A DNA stretch of 64,000 nt from Pirellulimonas nuda (GCF_007750855.1 NZ_CP036291.1:6360905-6424904); one strand, 5' to 3'; counted from the stretch's first letter, positions 24,607-33,303 are shown. Notes: generated by a model from the letters alone, not told the origin. A program made the numbers and translations.

Positions 24607-25284
24607 CTACTCGTCCAGCACCTTCAGACTCACGCGCGAGAACCACGTGGGGCTGCCGTGGTCTTGCAGCTCGATGCGCCCCTGGTGGTTCTCGAAGACG
24701 CCGTCCACCTGGTTGAACTTGCTCGCGCGGATCCGCTTCTTCCAGTCCTCCGAACCGCGGTCGGCTTCGAGGATCTTCTGGCCGTTGAGCCAGTGCTCGG
24801 AGTGGTCGCCCCGGACCACGATCCGCGACTCGTTGAACTCGCCGGGGGGGTTCGCCGGTTGGGTGATCGAGGGTTCGTACACGGCGTACAGGGCGCCCGT
24901 TACGTACTTGGGGCCCGGGTTCAGCGTGGCGTCGTCGGTTAGTTGGTACTCGCAGCCCAGCCACCCGGGCCTGCCGAACAGGGCCTGCTCGTAGAACTTG
25001 GCGCGGTACTTCACGCCGCTGTTGCCGCGCTCGCTGATCCGCCAGCGGAACGCGAGCTCGAAGTCCCCGTACTCATGCTCGGTAAAAAGCGACCCGACGC
25101 GCCCCGGGCACATCAGCAGGCCCTGCTCGACCTTCCAGCCCTTGGAAGCCGGCCTGCCCTTGCCGTCGACCCAGCCGGCGAGCGACTTGCCGTCGAACAG
25201 TTCGATGGTCTCCTCGCCGCGGACCGGCGCCGCGGGCAGGGTCAACACGAGCCAAGCAAGCAGAGCAGAGCGATAGCGTTTCAT
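24607..25284 (-). CDS. Secreted DUF1080 (3-keto-disaccharide hydrolase-like) protein
   Basis: 225 residues. The signal peptide MKRYRSALLAWLVLTLPAAPVRG fixes the ATG at 25284. The mature protein is one DUF1080 domain: ELFDGKSLAGWVDGKGRP, WKVEQGLLMCPGRVGSLFTEHEYGDFELAFRWR in pieces, NSGVKYRAKF, GCEYQLTDD, and IELQDHGSPTWFSRVSLKVL at the end. This concanavalin-like fold is very abundant in planctomycetes; some members are glucosidase or 3-keto-glycoside hydrolases in sugar catabolism. The substrate here is unknown. Its upstream leader carries a 60-base sequence shared with the next gene upstream. Confidence 0.92.
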   Translation of the reverse strand: MKRYRSALLAWLVLTLPAAPVRGEETIELFDGKSLAGWVDGKGRPASKGWKVEQGLLMCPGRVGSLFTEHEYGDFELAFRWRISERGNSGVKYRAKFYEQALFGRPGWLGCEYQLTDDATLNPGPKYVTGALYAVYEPSITQPANPPGEFNESRIVVRGDHSEHWLNGQKILEADRGSEDWKKRIRASKFNQVDGVFENHQGRIELQDHGSPTWFSRVSLKVLDE

Positions 25285-25340
25285 GTTCGATCCAGACAAC
25301 GAGAGCGAAGAGACCACCCGAGGGCGCGCCCAACGACGGG

Positions 25341-25400
25341 GCCCCTAGTTTCGCCTCGCACGCCCGCCGCCGCAACAGGTTGCCCCCCCCGGGACGCGGG
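25341..25400. repeat. 60-base leader repeat, copy 1 (upstream of the DUF1080 gene)
   Basis: This segment matches 27478-27537 at 53 of 60 positions by direct comparison and without gaps. It contains the near palindrome CAACAGGTTG. It ends 56 bases upstream of the ATG at 25284, on the template of the leader or promoter of that gene. Substitutions are not concentrated at third codon positions, so it is unlikely to be coding. Confidence 0.75.
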
Positions 25401-25434
25401 ACGCGATTGGCGGCGTAGGTCGGGCCGTTCCGGA

Positions 25435-27432
25435 TTACTGCTCCGCGCGTTCCGCCTTACGGGGGTTGGCGAGGTAGTAGAGTCGGCCGTCTTCTGCCCC
25501 CGCGAGAAGGTCTGGAACCCCGTCACGATCCCAATCCACCGTCGTGGGGCACGTGGTGTGCCCGGCCAGCTTCCGATCGCCCAACGGGCCGCGGTCTTCA
25601 AACGTGGTCATGCCCCCCTGGGCGCCGGTGTTCTCCAGGAAGTTGATGTTGGCCGAGTTTACCAGCAGGTCGAGGTCGCCGTCGCCGTCCCAATCGACCA
25701 GGCAGAACTTGCGACGCCCCGACGCGCCGGCCTGTCCGCTGCTTAGCCGCAGCAGCCCGGCGCCGTTCTCGCCGCCGAGCGAGGAAGCGGCCTGCGCGTC
25801 TGGGCCGGGGCCCGACTTGAAAACGCGTTTGCCGGGCGTCAGCACGAGTTGGTCCCCCTGCTTCGCCCGCTCGAAGAACGCCAGGTAGCCCTCGTGGTCC
25901 AACATCACGAGGTCGTTCAGACCGTCTCGGTTCCAATCGACGACGCACGGCGTGGTGCGCCACTGCGTTACCAACTCGTCAGGCGCCGGGTCCCACCAGT
26001 TCCAGGCCGGCTTCGCGGGCGCGTCCGGCCACCCGATCGCCACGGGCTGCGCCTGGGCCAGCCTCGGGCTCGACCTGCTGCCGATGTTTCGGAACCAGAC
26101 CACCTTGCCCCAGATGCTGTTGACCACCAGGTCGTGAAGCCCGTCGTGGTCCCAGTCGGCCACGTTCACAACCGTGTATCCCCACTTGGCCTCGCAGGGG
26201 CCCTGGATCGAACCCCGCGGCCCGGCCTGGATGTGGATGGGTTTGCCGCCCGCTTCGAGCAACGCGGGCGCCGCCCAGCGGGGAACGCGGCCCCCGCCAA
26301 GGTTCTCGATAAAGCCGATGTTGCCTGAAGTGTTCCCGCAGATCAGGTCCTCGTCGCCATCGGCGTCCCAGTCGACCGCAAACGGGGTGACGAGCGCGCC
26401 GAACTTGACCTCGTCGGCCTGCTGCTGGAAATAGACCGGCTGGCGGAAGGCGGGGGCGCCCGATCGGAAGCCGCCGGCGTTCTCTACCAATGCGACCCGG
26501 CCGTCTTCATCCCCGCAAACGAGGTCGACATCGCCATCGTGGTCCCAGTCGAGGGCCGTTGGGGTGATCATCTGCACGTGCATCGCTACCTTCCGACCCG
26601 CGTCGGTGAGGTACACGCCGGGTTCGTAGGCCGGCTGAGCACGGGTCCCGGCGTTGTGGAAGTAGGTGAAGCCGTCGAGGAACTCCCCGCACAGCAGATC
26701 GAGGTCGCCGTCGCCGTCGAAATCAGCGAAGTTGGGAGAAGGCATGCCGTAGACGTCGATGTCTTGGTCGCGCGCCTGAAGCCGCAGCGGCGGGTCGTAC
26801 ACGGGGCGCGCGTTTGAGCCGTGGTTGCGGAACACGTAGACGTAGCCGTGCAGCGGCCCGCGGCGCCACTCTCCCTTGTCGTCGTAGGCGTTGTCCCAGC
26901 CGTAGTCGCCCCAGAGCCCCGCGCCGTGGACCAGGTCGAGCACGCCGTCGCCGTCGAAGTCGACGTACTTCCACTGATTGGCCCGAACCCGGTCTTCGGC
27001 CCCGTCGACGAGCGAGAGGCCGAGGCCTCTGGTTTCATCGAACCCCTTGCCCAGAAAGTTCAGCAGCTCGACGCACGCCCCCCGCTGGGCCTTGCGGCCC
27101 GTCAGCACGCGCGGCGCGCCGTCGACGTACGAGACCTGCGCGTTCTGCAGACCGGCCCCGACCCGCTGCCCGGCTCGAAAGAGCGGCAAGCGCGCCTCGT
27201 CGCCCAGGTTCTCGAAGAAGTAGGTTCCGTTGTAGGGGGTGTCGGGGCACGAGACGATCAGGTCGAGGTCGCCGTCGCCGTCCCAATCCATGGGCAACGG
27301 CCACGCCCATAGCCCCACGCCGAGGTCGACCGTGAGCCCCGGATTGTTGTGCCGCAGCGGCTCCAGCGCGGCGGCTTGCGTGCAGGCAAGCGCGAGCATG
27401 GCGATGGAGGCGAAGGAGCGTTGCAGTCTCAC
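25435..27432 (-). CDS. Secreted VCBS / FG-GAP repeat protein
   Basis: 665 residues from the GTG at 27432, which gives the signal peptide VRLQRSFASIAMLALACTQAAA. The mature protein has about eight calcium-binding VCBS/FG-GAP repeats with the core DWDGDGDLDL, for example MDWDGDGDLDLIVSCPD, VDFDGDGVLDLVHGA, ADFDGDGDLDLLCGE and VDWDRDGVPDLLAGAEDGRL, consistent with a beta-propeller. Such proteins are cell-surface or secreted and may bind polysaccharides or other cells. Asp-rich loops suggest calcium dependence. The gene shares its leader repeat with the DUF1080 gene downstream on the same strand. Confidence 0.9.
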   Translation of the reverse strand: MRLQRSFASIAMLALACTQAAALEPLRHNNPGLTVDLGVGLWAWPLPMDWDGDGDLDLIVSCPDTPYNGTYFFENLGDEARLPLFRAGQRVGAGLQNAQVSYVDGAPRVLTGRKAQRGACVELLNFLGKGFDETRGLGLSLVDGAEDRVRANQWKYVDFDGDGVLDLVHGAGLWGDYGWDNAYDDKGEWRRGPLHGYVYVFRNHGSNARPVYDPPLRLQARDQDIDVYGMPSPNFADFDGDGDLDLLCGEFLDGFTYFHNAGTRAQPAYEPGVYLTDAGRKVAMHVQMITPTALDWDHDGDVDLVCGDEDGRVALVENAGGFRSGAPAFRQPVYFQQQADEVKFGALVTPFAVDWDADGDEDLICGNTSGNIGFIENLGGGRVPRWAAPALLEAGGKPIHIQAGPRGSIQGPCEAKWGYTVVNVADWDHDGLHDLVVNSIWGKVVWFRNIGSRSSPRLAQAQPVAIGWPDAPAKPAWNWWDPAPDELVTQWRTTPCVVDWNRDGLNDLVMLDHEGYLAFFERAKQGDQLVLTPGKRVFKSGPGPDAQAASSLGGENGAGLLRLSSGQAGASGRRKFCLVDWDGDGDLDLLVNSANINFLENTGAQGGMTTFEDRGPLGDRKLAGHTTCPTTVDWDRDGVPDLLAGAEDGRLYYLANPRKAERAEQ

Positions 27433-27815
27433 GGTTGCCTTGGTCGATGGGTTCGCGGCGGGTAGCGAAGCGAGCACGCCCCCAGTTTCACTTTGCACGC
27501 CCGCCTCCGCAACAGGTTGCCCCTCCCGGGCCGCGGGCCGCCACGCGCCGCCGTCCACGTCGTGGCAAAAATCGGTTCGATCGGCTGGTGACCGGCGCCG
27601 CGGGCAGCTATAAGAAGGTCTGGCGGTCCCGCTCTGTCAGGGTTGGACCCGCACTTCTCTGAAATCGAGGCGACCGCAACGAGGGGCAGAACCAGGCGGG
27701 TTCCGTCGCCGCGTTCGGTAGGGTTGTTGCTGTGCTGCGTCGCGCGTGGTTGTCTCGACCGCCGGGCGGCGAACCAAGCAGCGGCCGCCCCCTACAGGCA
27801 AGGGAGTTATTGAGC
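27433..27815. other. 383-base divergent gap between the VCBS and caspase-like genes
   Basis: The left part holds the 60-base leader repeat (27478-27537). The rest (27540-27815) has lower order: two CGACC-type motifs, a GTTGTTGCTGTGCTGCG run and, near the end, AAGGGAGTTATTGAGC, the ribosome site of the gene at 27816. No gene was recognised in it. Confidence 0.5.
27478..27537. repeat. 60-base leader repeat, copy 2 (upstream of the VCBS gene)
   Basis: Gapless counterpart of 25341-25400 with seven mismatches. It lies 45 bases upstream of the GTG at 27432, in the same orientation relative to its gene as copy 1. The paired location in front of two neighbouring secreted-protein genes suggests a common regulatory site or duplication of the leader. 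Confidence 0.75.
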
Positions 27816-29393
27816 ATGAGATCCTCCGGCCGAATCCTTCTTTTGCTGTCGATCGCGGCCGTGTCGCGGCTGCCGGCCGCCGACCACTTCCTGACGATCG
27901 GCGGCGGGTACGAGCCCCAGGGGAACCAGGTATCGCTGGAGCGCAACGTCGAGTTCTTCGCGCAGGTGCTGGCCGAGCAGCGGCCCGACAACCCGCCGCA
28001 CGACATCTACTTCGCCGACGGCGACGACCGCCACCGCGACTTGCAGTTCCGCGATCCCGATTTCGATTGTTCGCCGGGGCGGCGGCTGGGCATCGAGTTG
28101 TTCGGCGAGTTTGATTCGCTCGACATCGCGTACCGCAACCACAACGTACAGAATGTTCTCGCCGAGACCTCACCGCGGCGGATACGCGATCGGCTCCGCG
28201 AGCTGGGCCGGCAGATGTCGGCCGGCGACCGCCTGATGTTGTACGCCACCGCGCACGGCGGCTCCGGCGAAGAGAAAACCCCCTACAACACCACGCTGTA
28301 CACCTGGAACCACCGCTCGGTGCGGGCCTCCGAATTGGCAAGCTGGCTCAACGACCTGCCGCAGACGACGCCCGTGGTGATGGTGATGGTGCAGTGCTAC
28401 GCGGGGGGCTTCTCGCACGTTATCTACAACGACGCCAACCCGGCGAAGGACCTCTCGCCCCAACTGCGGGCCGGCTTCTTCGCCCAGGTGCACGACCGCC
28501 CCGCGGCCGGCTGCACGCCAGACGTCGACAAGCAGACCTACCAAGAATACAGCACCTACTTCTGGGCGGCCCTGGCCGGGCACGACCGCGCAGGGGTCGC
28601 CGTGACGGACACGGACCTCGACGGCGACGGGGTCACCTCGATGGCCGAGGCGCACGCCTACGCGGTGTGCGAGAGCGAAACGGTCGATATCCCTATCCGC
28701 ACCTCGGACGAGTACCTCCGCTACTACAGCACCGACGGCGGGGCCGCGCTCTCGTTGTACGAGCAAGCCAACCCCAGCAGCGGGCCCCAACGCTCCCCCT
28801 CGGGCGAGCTAGTGGAAGCCAAGGGCCCGCTGGCCGACCTGCTGCGGCACGCCCGACCCATCGACCGAGCCATCGTCGACCGCCTGCTGGAGAAGCTGGG
28901 CCTGGACCCCAGCGGCGGCGTAGAGCAGGTCGAACGGGCGTTGGCGCAGGCCCGTCAGCAGGTCTCCCGCGATCGGCGCAGCGCCAGCCGGGCGTCGAGC
29001 AACTATCGGCGCACCCGCGACCGGCTGGCCTCCGGGGCGCGCCGCGAGTGGCCCGAGCTAGACGCCGAGCTGTCTCCCATGCTCGCCGCGTTGCTGGCCG
29101 AAAGGGCCGACGAGTTCGAGCGTCAGGTCTCGGCGATGCCCGGTTACTCCTCGCTGGTCGGCCAACGCGCAGAGAAAGAACGCACGGCCGACGCGCTGCT
29201 CGACGCCAAGAAGGACGAGGCGCTGGTCTTGCGGCTCGAGCACATGCTGGACCGCGTGGCGCGGGACGCCAATTTGCCGAAGGTCGCCTCGCCGCAGTTG
29301 GTCGATCGCTACAACCAGTTGCTCGCGTTGGAATCAAGCACGCTCGCCCCGCTGGGGGATGGCCCTCTGCAACAGACGACGTTTCGGGAATGA
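27816..29393 (+). CDS. Secreted caspase-fold (C13/legumain-like) cysteine peptidase candidate
   Basis: 525 residues. The signal peptide RSSGRILLLLSIAAVSRLPA follows the ATG at 27816, preceded by AAGGGAG. Residues about 28-240 show the caspase/legumain pattern: the catalytic His in LYATAHGGSGEE (about residue 150) and the catalytic Cys in VVMVMVQCYAGGFSHV (about 190-205), with Ser-Asp rich loops between. A calcium-binding-like loop DTDLDGDGVTSMAEAHAY (about 266-283) follows. The last 200 residues are helical and charged, suggesting coiled coils. A secreted protease of this fold would act on the surface or outside the cell; its target is unknown. It is monocistronic. Confidence 0.78.
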   Translation: MRSSGRILLLLSIAAVSRLPAADHFLTIGGGYEPQGNQVSLERNVEFFAQVLAEQRPDNPPHDIYFADGDDRHRDLQFRDPDFDCSPGRRLGIELFGEFDSLDIAYRNHNVQNVLAETSPRRIRDRLRELGRQMSAGDRLMLYATAHGGSGEEKTPYNTTLYTWNHRSVRASELASWLNDLPQTTPVVMVMVQCYAGGFSHVIYNDANPAKDLSPQLRAGFFAQVHDRPAAGCTPDVDKQTYQEYSTYFWAALAGHDRAGVAVTDTDLDGDGVTSMAEAHAYAVCESETVDIPIRTSDEYLRYYSTDGGAALSLYEQANPSSGPQRSPSGELVEAKGPLADLLRHARPIDRAIVDRLLEKLGLDPSGGVEQVERALAQARQQVSRDRRSASRASSNYRRTRDRLASGARREWPELDAELSPMLAALLAERADEFERQVSAMPGYSSLVGQRAEKERTADALLDAKKDEALVLRLEHMLDRVARDANLPKVASPQLVDRYNQLLALESSTLAPLGDGPLQQTTFRE

Positions 29394-29821
29394 ACGCGTT
29401 GCGGCCGCCTAGTGTATTGCGTCACTTTTACCTGATCATATCTTGGAACTCAGTTCCAGCCGGATTCGCGAATATGCCCCGAAGAGGTCTCCGCAGAAGA
29501 GGTCACCTCTGATTGATGCAGTACACTAGCTGCGACCACATTGGGGTCACCTAAGAAGATCGCAAAGCGACCCACGCCAGTCGGCGCCGCGTGATCGCGG
29601 CACGGCTCAGGTGGGCCCACACCCGTCTCAAGATGGCGGGGCTTACCGAGTCCGAGCGGCGCGGCTACTGGTAGAGCACCGGGGAGGCCCAGCGGCTGCT
29701 TGACGGGGAGGGTTGTTCGACAGACCCCATTCCAACGGCCAGAATAGCGTTCGGCCCGGTCCGGCCAACCACAAAGCCAAGACCAGTTCTTCAACCAACG
29801 ACTCGAACGCGGTCAACGACT
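29394..29821. other. 428-base stretch with a MITE-like element and a gene remnant
   Basis: The left third is the MITE-like element (29409-29529). The remainder has an open segment on the plus strand around 29590-29674 reading RLRWAHTRLKMAGLTESERR before a TAG, preceded by stops, which looks like the tail of a lost gene. A purine-rich stretch and TATGCAAG lead into the start at 29822. Confidence 0.5.
29409..29529. mobile_element. MITE-like element, copy 1 (121 bases)
   Basis: The element has terminal inverted repeats of about 16 bases, CTAGTGTAYTGCRTCA at each end, and no coding capacity. The inner part is identical in long blocks to 31679-31810, including GGAACTCAGTTCC and ATATGCCCCGAAGAGGTC. 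CTAG at both ends may be a 4-base target duplication, as for some IS5-family elements. The pair flanks the glycosidase gene at 29822. Confidence 0.75.
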
Positions 29822-31636
29822 ATGCAAGCTCGGCAGTGTTTCGCCATTCTGTTCGCTCTTGCTGCGATTCTTCCAGCGGCCCGGGCGGCGACGGTTCAGG
29901 GCGAGTTGGTCGCATGGCGCCCGATGGCCGTGAGTTTTGAAGGGCCGGCTGCCGTGGAAACCGATGACGACCCCAACCCGTTTCTCGACTATCGCCTCCA
30001 AGTCGAGTTCAAAGGCCCGTCGGGGCAGGTGTACGACGTCCCGGGCTTCTTCGACGGCAACGGCGAGGGCGATGAACGCGGCGGCGTGTGGCGCGTAAGG
30101 TTCACCCCCGACGAGGGCGGGGGTTGGAAGTACCGGGCCTCGTTCCGGTCTGGCAAGGGCGTAGCCGTGTCACTGGACGCCGATGCGGGCGCGCCCGCCG
30201 CATTCGACGGCGAGCAAGGCGCGTTCGACGTCGCCCCGCGCGACGCGAAGGCGCCCGGTTTCTTGAAGTGGGGACGATTGGAGTACGCGGGGGGGCACTA
30301 CCTGAAGTTCCGCGATGGCCCCTACTGGGTCCGCGCCGGCGTCGACAGCCCGGAGAATTTCCTCGCCTATGCCGGCTTCGATAACACCCCGCCGAGCCAC
30401 CGCTACGCCGACCATGCGACCGATTGGCGACCGGGCGACCCCGACTGGAACGACGGCGACGGCAAGGCCATCATCGGCGCGATCAACAGCCTGGCGTCGA
30501 TGAAGGTCAACAGCCTCTACTTTCTTGCGATGAACATCGGCGGCGACGGCGACGATGTCTGGCCCTGGGCCGGGAGGCCGACGCGCAAAGGGGGGCCGGA
30601 CGACGACAATCTCCACTTCGACATAAGCAAGCTCCGACAGTGGGAGATGGTCTTTGCGCACGCCCAGCGCCGCGGCGTCAACCTCCACATCGTTCTCAAC
30701 GAGGCAGAGACGCAGAACAAGAAGGAACTGGACGAAGGCGAGCTTGGCGTAGAACGAAAGCTCTACTACCGGGAGCTGATCGCGCGGTTCGGCCACCACA
30801 ACGCGCTCGGCTGGAACCTTTGCGAAGAATACAACATCCAGTTCGATCTCGGGCCGGAGCGGATACGGTCGTTCGCAGACTACATCCGGGCGACCGATCC
30901 TTACGATCACCCGATCTCGGTGCATTCCGCCCATGATCCGTTTAAGGAGCTCCGCTTCACCTTCGGCGATCCGCGCTTTAGCATGACCTCGATCCAGCTA
31001 AACCAGCGTCGCATCGACACGCTGGTGGAGGATTTTCGCGAAGCCACCGCCGCCGCCGGCCGCCCGCTCCCCGTGTCGACAGACGAATTCACCATCGACG
31101 TCGGGCAGGAGGCGTCCTGGAAGCCGTTCGACCGCCCGGGGCTCCACCGCAAGCAGAAGCTCTGGCCGACGCTGCTGTCGGGCGGTCAGATTGAGTTCAT
31201 TCTTGAAGACTTGCTGCAAACCGAGTCGTTCAAAACGCCGAACCGTCGGGCCATGTGGAAGAGCGTCGGCATCGCGCGGGCCTTCATGGAAGACCACCTG
31301 AGGTTCTGGGAGATGTCGCCGGCCGATACGCTGGTTGAGGGAGAAGCGACCATCCAGGTTGGTTTAGGGGCGGGCGCCTCGTTCCGGCTGGGGGCGCAGG
31401 TCTTCCAAACGCCCAACGAGGTCTATGCCATCTACTTCCCCACCGCCCAGCAGACCGGGCGACTCGACCTGACCGCAGCGGACGGCGAGTTTGACGCGCG
31501 TTGGTTCAACCCCCGCGAGGGCGTCTTCGAGGGCCCGGCCCGCCCGCTCGCGGCGGGCGGCTGGATCGAACTAGGCGCCGCGCCCTCGGATCGTGATCAA
31601 GACTGGGTGCTGCTACTGAAACGAGCAGAGAAATGA
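29822..31636 (+). CDS. Secreted glycoside hydrolase-like protein with DUF5060 domain
   Basis: 604 residues. The signal peptide MQARQCFAILFALAAILPAARA starts at the ATG. An N-terminal DUF5060 beta-sandwich (about 24-135, with YDVPGFFDGNGEGDERGGVWRVRFTPDEGG in pieces) precedes a TIM barrel. Acidic residues in the barrel, GWNLCEEYN (about 337) and VSTDEFTID (about 420), are good candidates for the acid/base and the nucleophile. The C-terminal 90 residues resemble the collagen-binding-like domain found in such enzymes (WFNPREGVFEG). The substrate is unknown. Two MITE-like copies flank the gene closely on both sides. Confidence 0.88.
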   Translation: MQARQCFAILFALAAILPAARAATVQGELVAWRPMAVSFEGPAAVETDDDPNPFLDYRLQVEFKGPSGQVYDVPGFFDGNGEGDERGGVWRVRFTPDEGGGWKYRASFRSGKGVAVSLDADAGAPAAFDGEQGAFDVAPRDAKAPGFLKWGRLEYAGGHYLKFRDGPYWVRAGVDSPENFLAYAGFDNTPPSHRYADHATDWRPGDPDWNDGDGKAIIGAINSLASMKVNSLYFLAMNIGGDGDDVWPWAGRPTRKGGPDDDNLHFDISKLRQWEMVFAHAQRRGVNLHIVLNEAETQNKKELDEGELGVERKLYYRELIARFGHHNALGWNLCEEYNIQFDLGPERIRSFADYIRATDPYDHPISVHSAHDPFKELRFTFGDPRFSMTSIQLNQRRIDTLVEDFREATAAAGRPLPVSTDEFTIDVGQEASWKPFDRPGLHRKQKLWPTLLSGGQIEFILEDLLQTESFKTPNRRAMWKSVGIARAFMEDHLRFWEMSPADTLVEGEATIQVGLGAGASFRLGAQVFQTPNEVYAIYFPTAQQTGRLDLTAADGEFDARWFNPREGVFEGPARPLAAGGWIELGAAPSDRDQDWVLLLKRAEK

Positions 31637-31877
31637 TGACCGGCCGGGAGGGTGGCGGCCAAGCGGGGACAGGTCTAGCTAGTGTAGTGCGTCACTTTTA
31701 CCTGATCATATCGATCGCCTGTTTTGGAACTCAGTTCCAGCCGGATTCGCGAATATGCCCCGAAGAGGTCTCCGCAGAAATGGTCACGCCTGATTTATGC
31801 AGTACACTAGCAAGTCGACGCCCGCCGTACGAGTCGGCCTGCCAAGAGTACGCAAAGTTCAAGCAGCCGGCCCCCCG
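31637..31877. other. Intergenic stretch holding the second MITE-like copy
   Basis: 241 bases. 31637-31678 carries AAGCGGGGACAGGTCTAG directly before the element; the MITE copy occupies 31679-31810; 31811-31877 leads into the hydrolase start without an obvious ribosome site. Confidence 0.5.
31679..31810. mobile_element. MITE-like element, copy 2 (132 bases)
   Basis: Same ends as copy 1, CTAGTGTAGTGCGTCA on the left and TGCAGTACACTAG on the right. It differs mainly by a 12-base insertion (GATCGCCTGTTT) after CCTGATCATATC and by a few substitutions near the right end. Direct orientation relative to copy 1. Confidence 0.75.
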
Positions 31878-32777
31878 ATGCGCTACCCACGCCCCACGCT
31901 GCTCGCCGCCGCCTCCATCGCGGCCTTCCTTGGTGCCGCCGTCGTGCTCGCGCAGCCCGCGGCGGCCGCCGACCCGCTCCCCGCGGCTAGCGGCCGGGCG
32001 CTGGCCATGAGCCGGCCGCAGTGGCGGTTGTGGGTTCCGGCAGACTACCAGCCGCGGCCCGATGGGGCGGTCGACCTATTGGTGCACCTGCACGGCGACC
32101 CCCAGACCGTGTGGAACAACGCCGCCGCCGCGCGGCTCAACGCCGTGGTCGTCACCGCCAACTACAACGGGTTGTCGCGGGCGTACGCGGCCCCGTTCGC
32201 CGATCCCAGGTTGTTCCAGACGCTGCTGGACGACGCGCTGGCGCGTCTGAAGACCGACCCACGCTTCGGCGACGCCGCGCACTGGGACCACGTGGTGGTC
32301 GCCTCGTTCAGCGCCGGCTACGGCGCGGTGCGCGAGATCCTCAAGCAGCCCCACTACCGCGACGCCATCGCCGGGCTGCTGGCGGTCGACTCGCTGTACG
32401 CCTCGACCGCTGCGGGGGGCGCCCCCGAGCCGGCGCAGATGGCCGACTACCTGACGTACGCCAAGCGGGCCGTGGCGGGGGAGAAGACGTTTATCTTCAC
32501 CCACACCGAGGTCCCCACGCCTACCTACGAGAGCACCCGCGACACGGGCGAAGCGCTGCTGCGGGGCCTGGGCCTGGAAGCCCACGCCACGAACCAGCCC
32601 GGCCTCGGGCCGCTGGTGTTTGTCCGCCGAGCAGGGGAGGGGGGCTTCGCCTTCTGGGGCTCGCCGGGCGACACGGGCGAGGACCACATGAACCACTTGC
32701 GGTATATGGCCGAGTGGCTGGACGATCTGCCGCTGGACCGCCACGCGCAGAGACGGTCGGGCGCCGCTCCCAACTAG
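31878..32777 (+). CDS. Secreted alpha/beta-hydrolase fold protein
   Basis: 299 residues. The signal peptide MRYPRPTLLAAASIAAFLGAAVVLAQPAAA starts at the ATG at 31878. The mature part reads as an esterase-like alpha/beta-hydrolase: LLVHLHGDPQTVW (oxyanion-hole HG), VVVASFSAGYGAVREIL with the nucleophile elbow ASFSAGYG, an Asp in LLAVDSLYAS and a His in EDHMNHLRYMAEWL at the C-terminus. The triad Ser-Asp-His is therefore complete by inspection. Substrate unknown. The gene follows the second MITE copy and could have a new promoter context because of it. Confidence 0.82.
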   Translation: MRYPRPTLLAAASIAAFLGAAVVLAQPAAAADPLPAASGRALAMSRPQWRLWVPADYQPRPDGAVDLLVHLHGDPQTVWNNAAAARLNAVVVTANYNGLSRAYAAPFADPRLFQTLLDDALARLKTDPRFGDAAHWDHVVVASFSAGYGAVREILKQPHYRDAIAGLLAVDSLYASTAAGGAPEPAQMADYLTYAKRAVAGEKTFIFTHTEVPTPTYESTRDTGEALLRGLGLEAHATNQPGLGPLVFVRRAGEGGFAFWGSPGDTGEDHMNHLRYMAEWLDDLPLDRHAQRRSGAAPN

Positions 32778-32956
32778 CAGCGGAACCGGCGCCGCCCCGG
32801 CCCGTTCGATTCACCCCGGCGCGTCGCTCGTCGGAGGGGCCCTTAAGCCCAGGAATGAGGAACTTTCTCCCTCGATCTCTCGTTCGCACCTGCAACTGCG
32901 ACAAAATGCCCCAAGAATCACGCTGCGCCGCAAGTGCGGCGGGGGGACGTTGCGGC

Positions 32957-33036
32957 TACAATACAGGGCGCTCTCCGGTTGATCCAACAGAGGAATCCCG
33001 GCCTGCACCAAGCGCTTTGACGCCCTAACAAGGAGG
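32957..33036 (+). promoter_or_regulatory. Candidate promoter -10 and strong ribosome site of the DUF1559 remnant
   Basis: TACAAT at 32957-32962 matches the -10 consensus; the -35 is weak. A full Shine-Dalgarno AGGAGG (33031-33036) lies ten bases before the ATG at 33046, stronger than most ribosome sites in this window. The regulatory region thus appears intact although the gene itself is decayed. Confidence 0.5.
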
Positions 33037-33045
33037 GACGATCCG

Positions 33046-33303
33046 ATGAATATTCCGCACGGGACGTGCGGTTCCGGCAGCCGACAAGGTTCCCAGCCGC
33101 GCCGTGGCGGCTTCACGCTGGTGGAGCTCTTAGTCGTGATCGCCATCATCGGCATCCTGGTCGCGATGCTTCTGCCCGCCGTGCAGGCGGCACGCGAATC
33201 GGCCCGACGCTTGCAGTGCTCGAACCAGATCAAGCAGATCGGGTTGGCGGCGCAGACGCATGTTGCTTCGTTGGGCTTCTGGCCAACCGGCGGGGTGCCA
33301 TGA
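33046..33303 (+). pseudogene. Truncated DUF1559 prepilin-like protein (N-terminal part only)
   Basis: 85 residues. The type IV pilin-like N-terminus [20 protein letters not shown] is followed by [30 protein letters not shown], the diagnostic start of planctomycete DUF1559 proteins, and ends at FWPTGGVP with a TGA. Normal members continue for about 250 further residues after the FPTGG motif. The next frame (33300-33593) overlaps the stop in ATGA and ends in a PEP-CTERM tail, unlike any DUF1559 protein. The structure is best explained by a deletion or recombination joining two genes. Confidence 0.8.
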
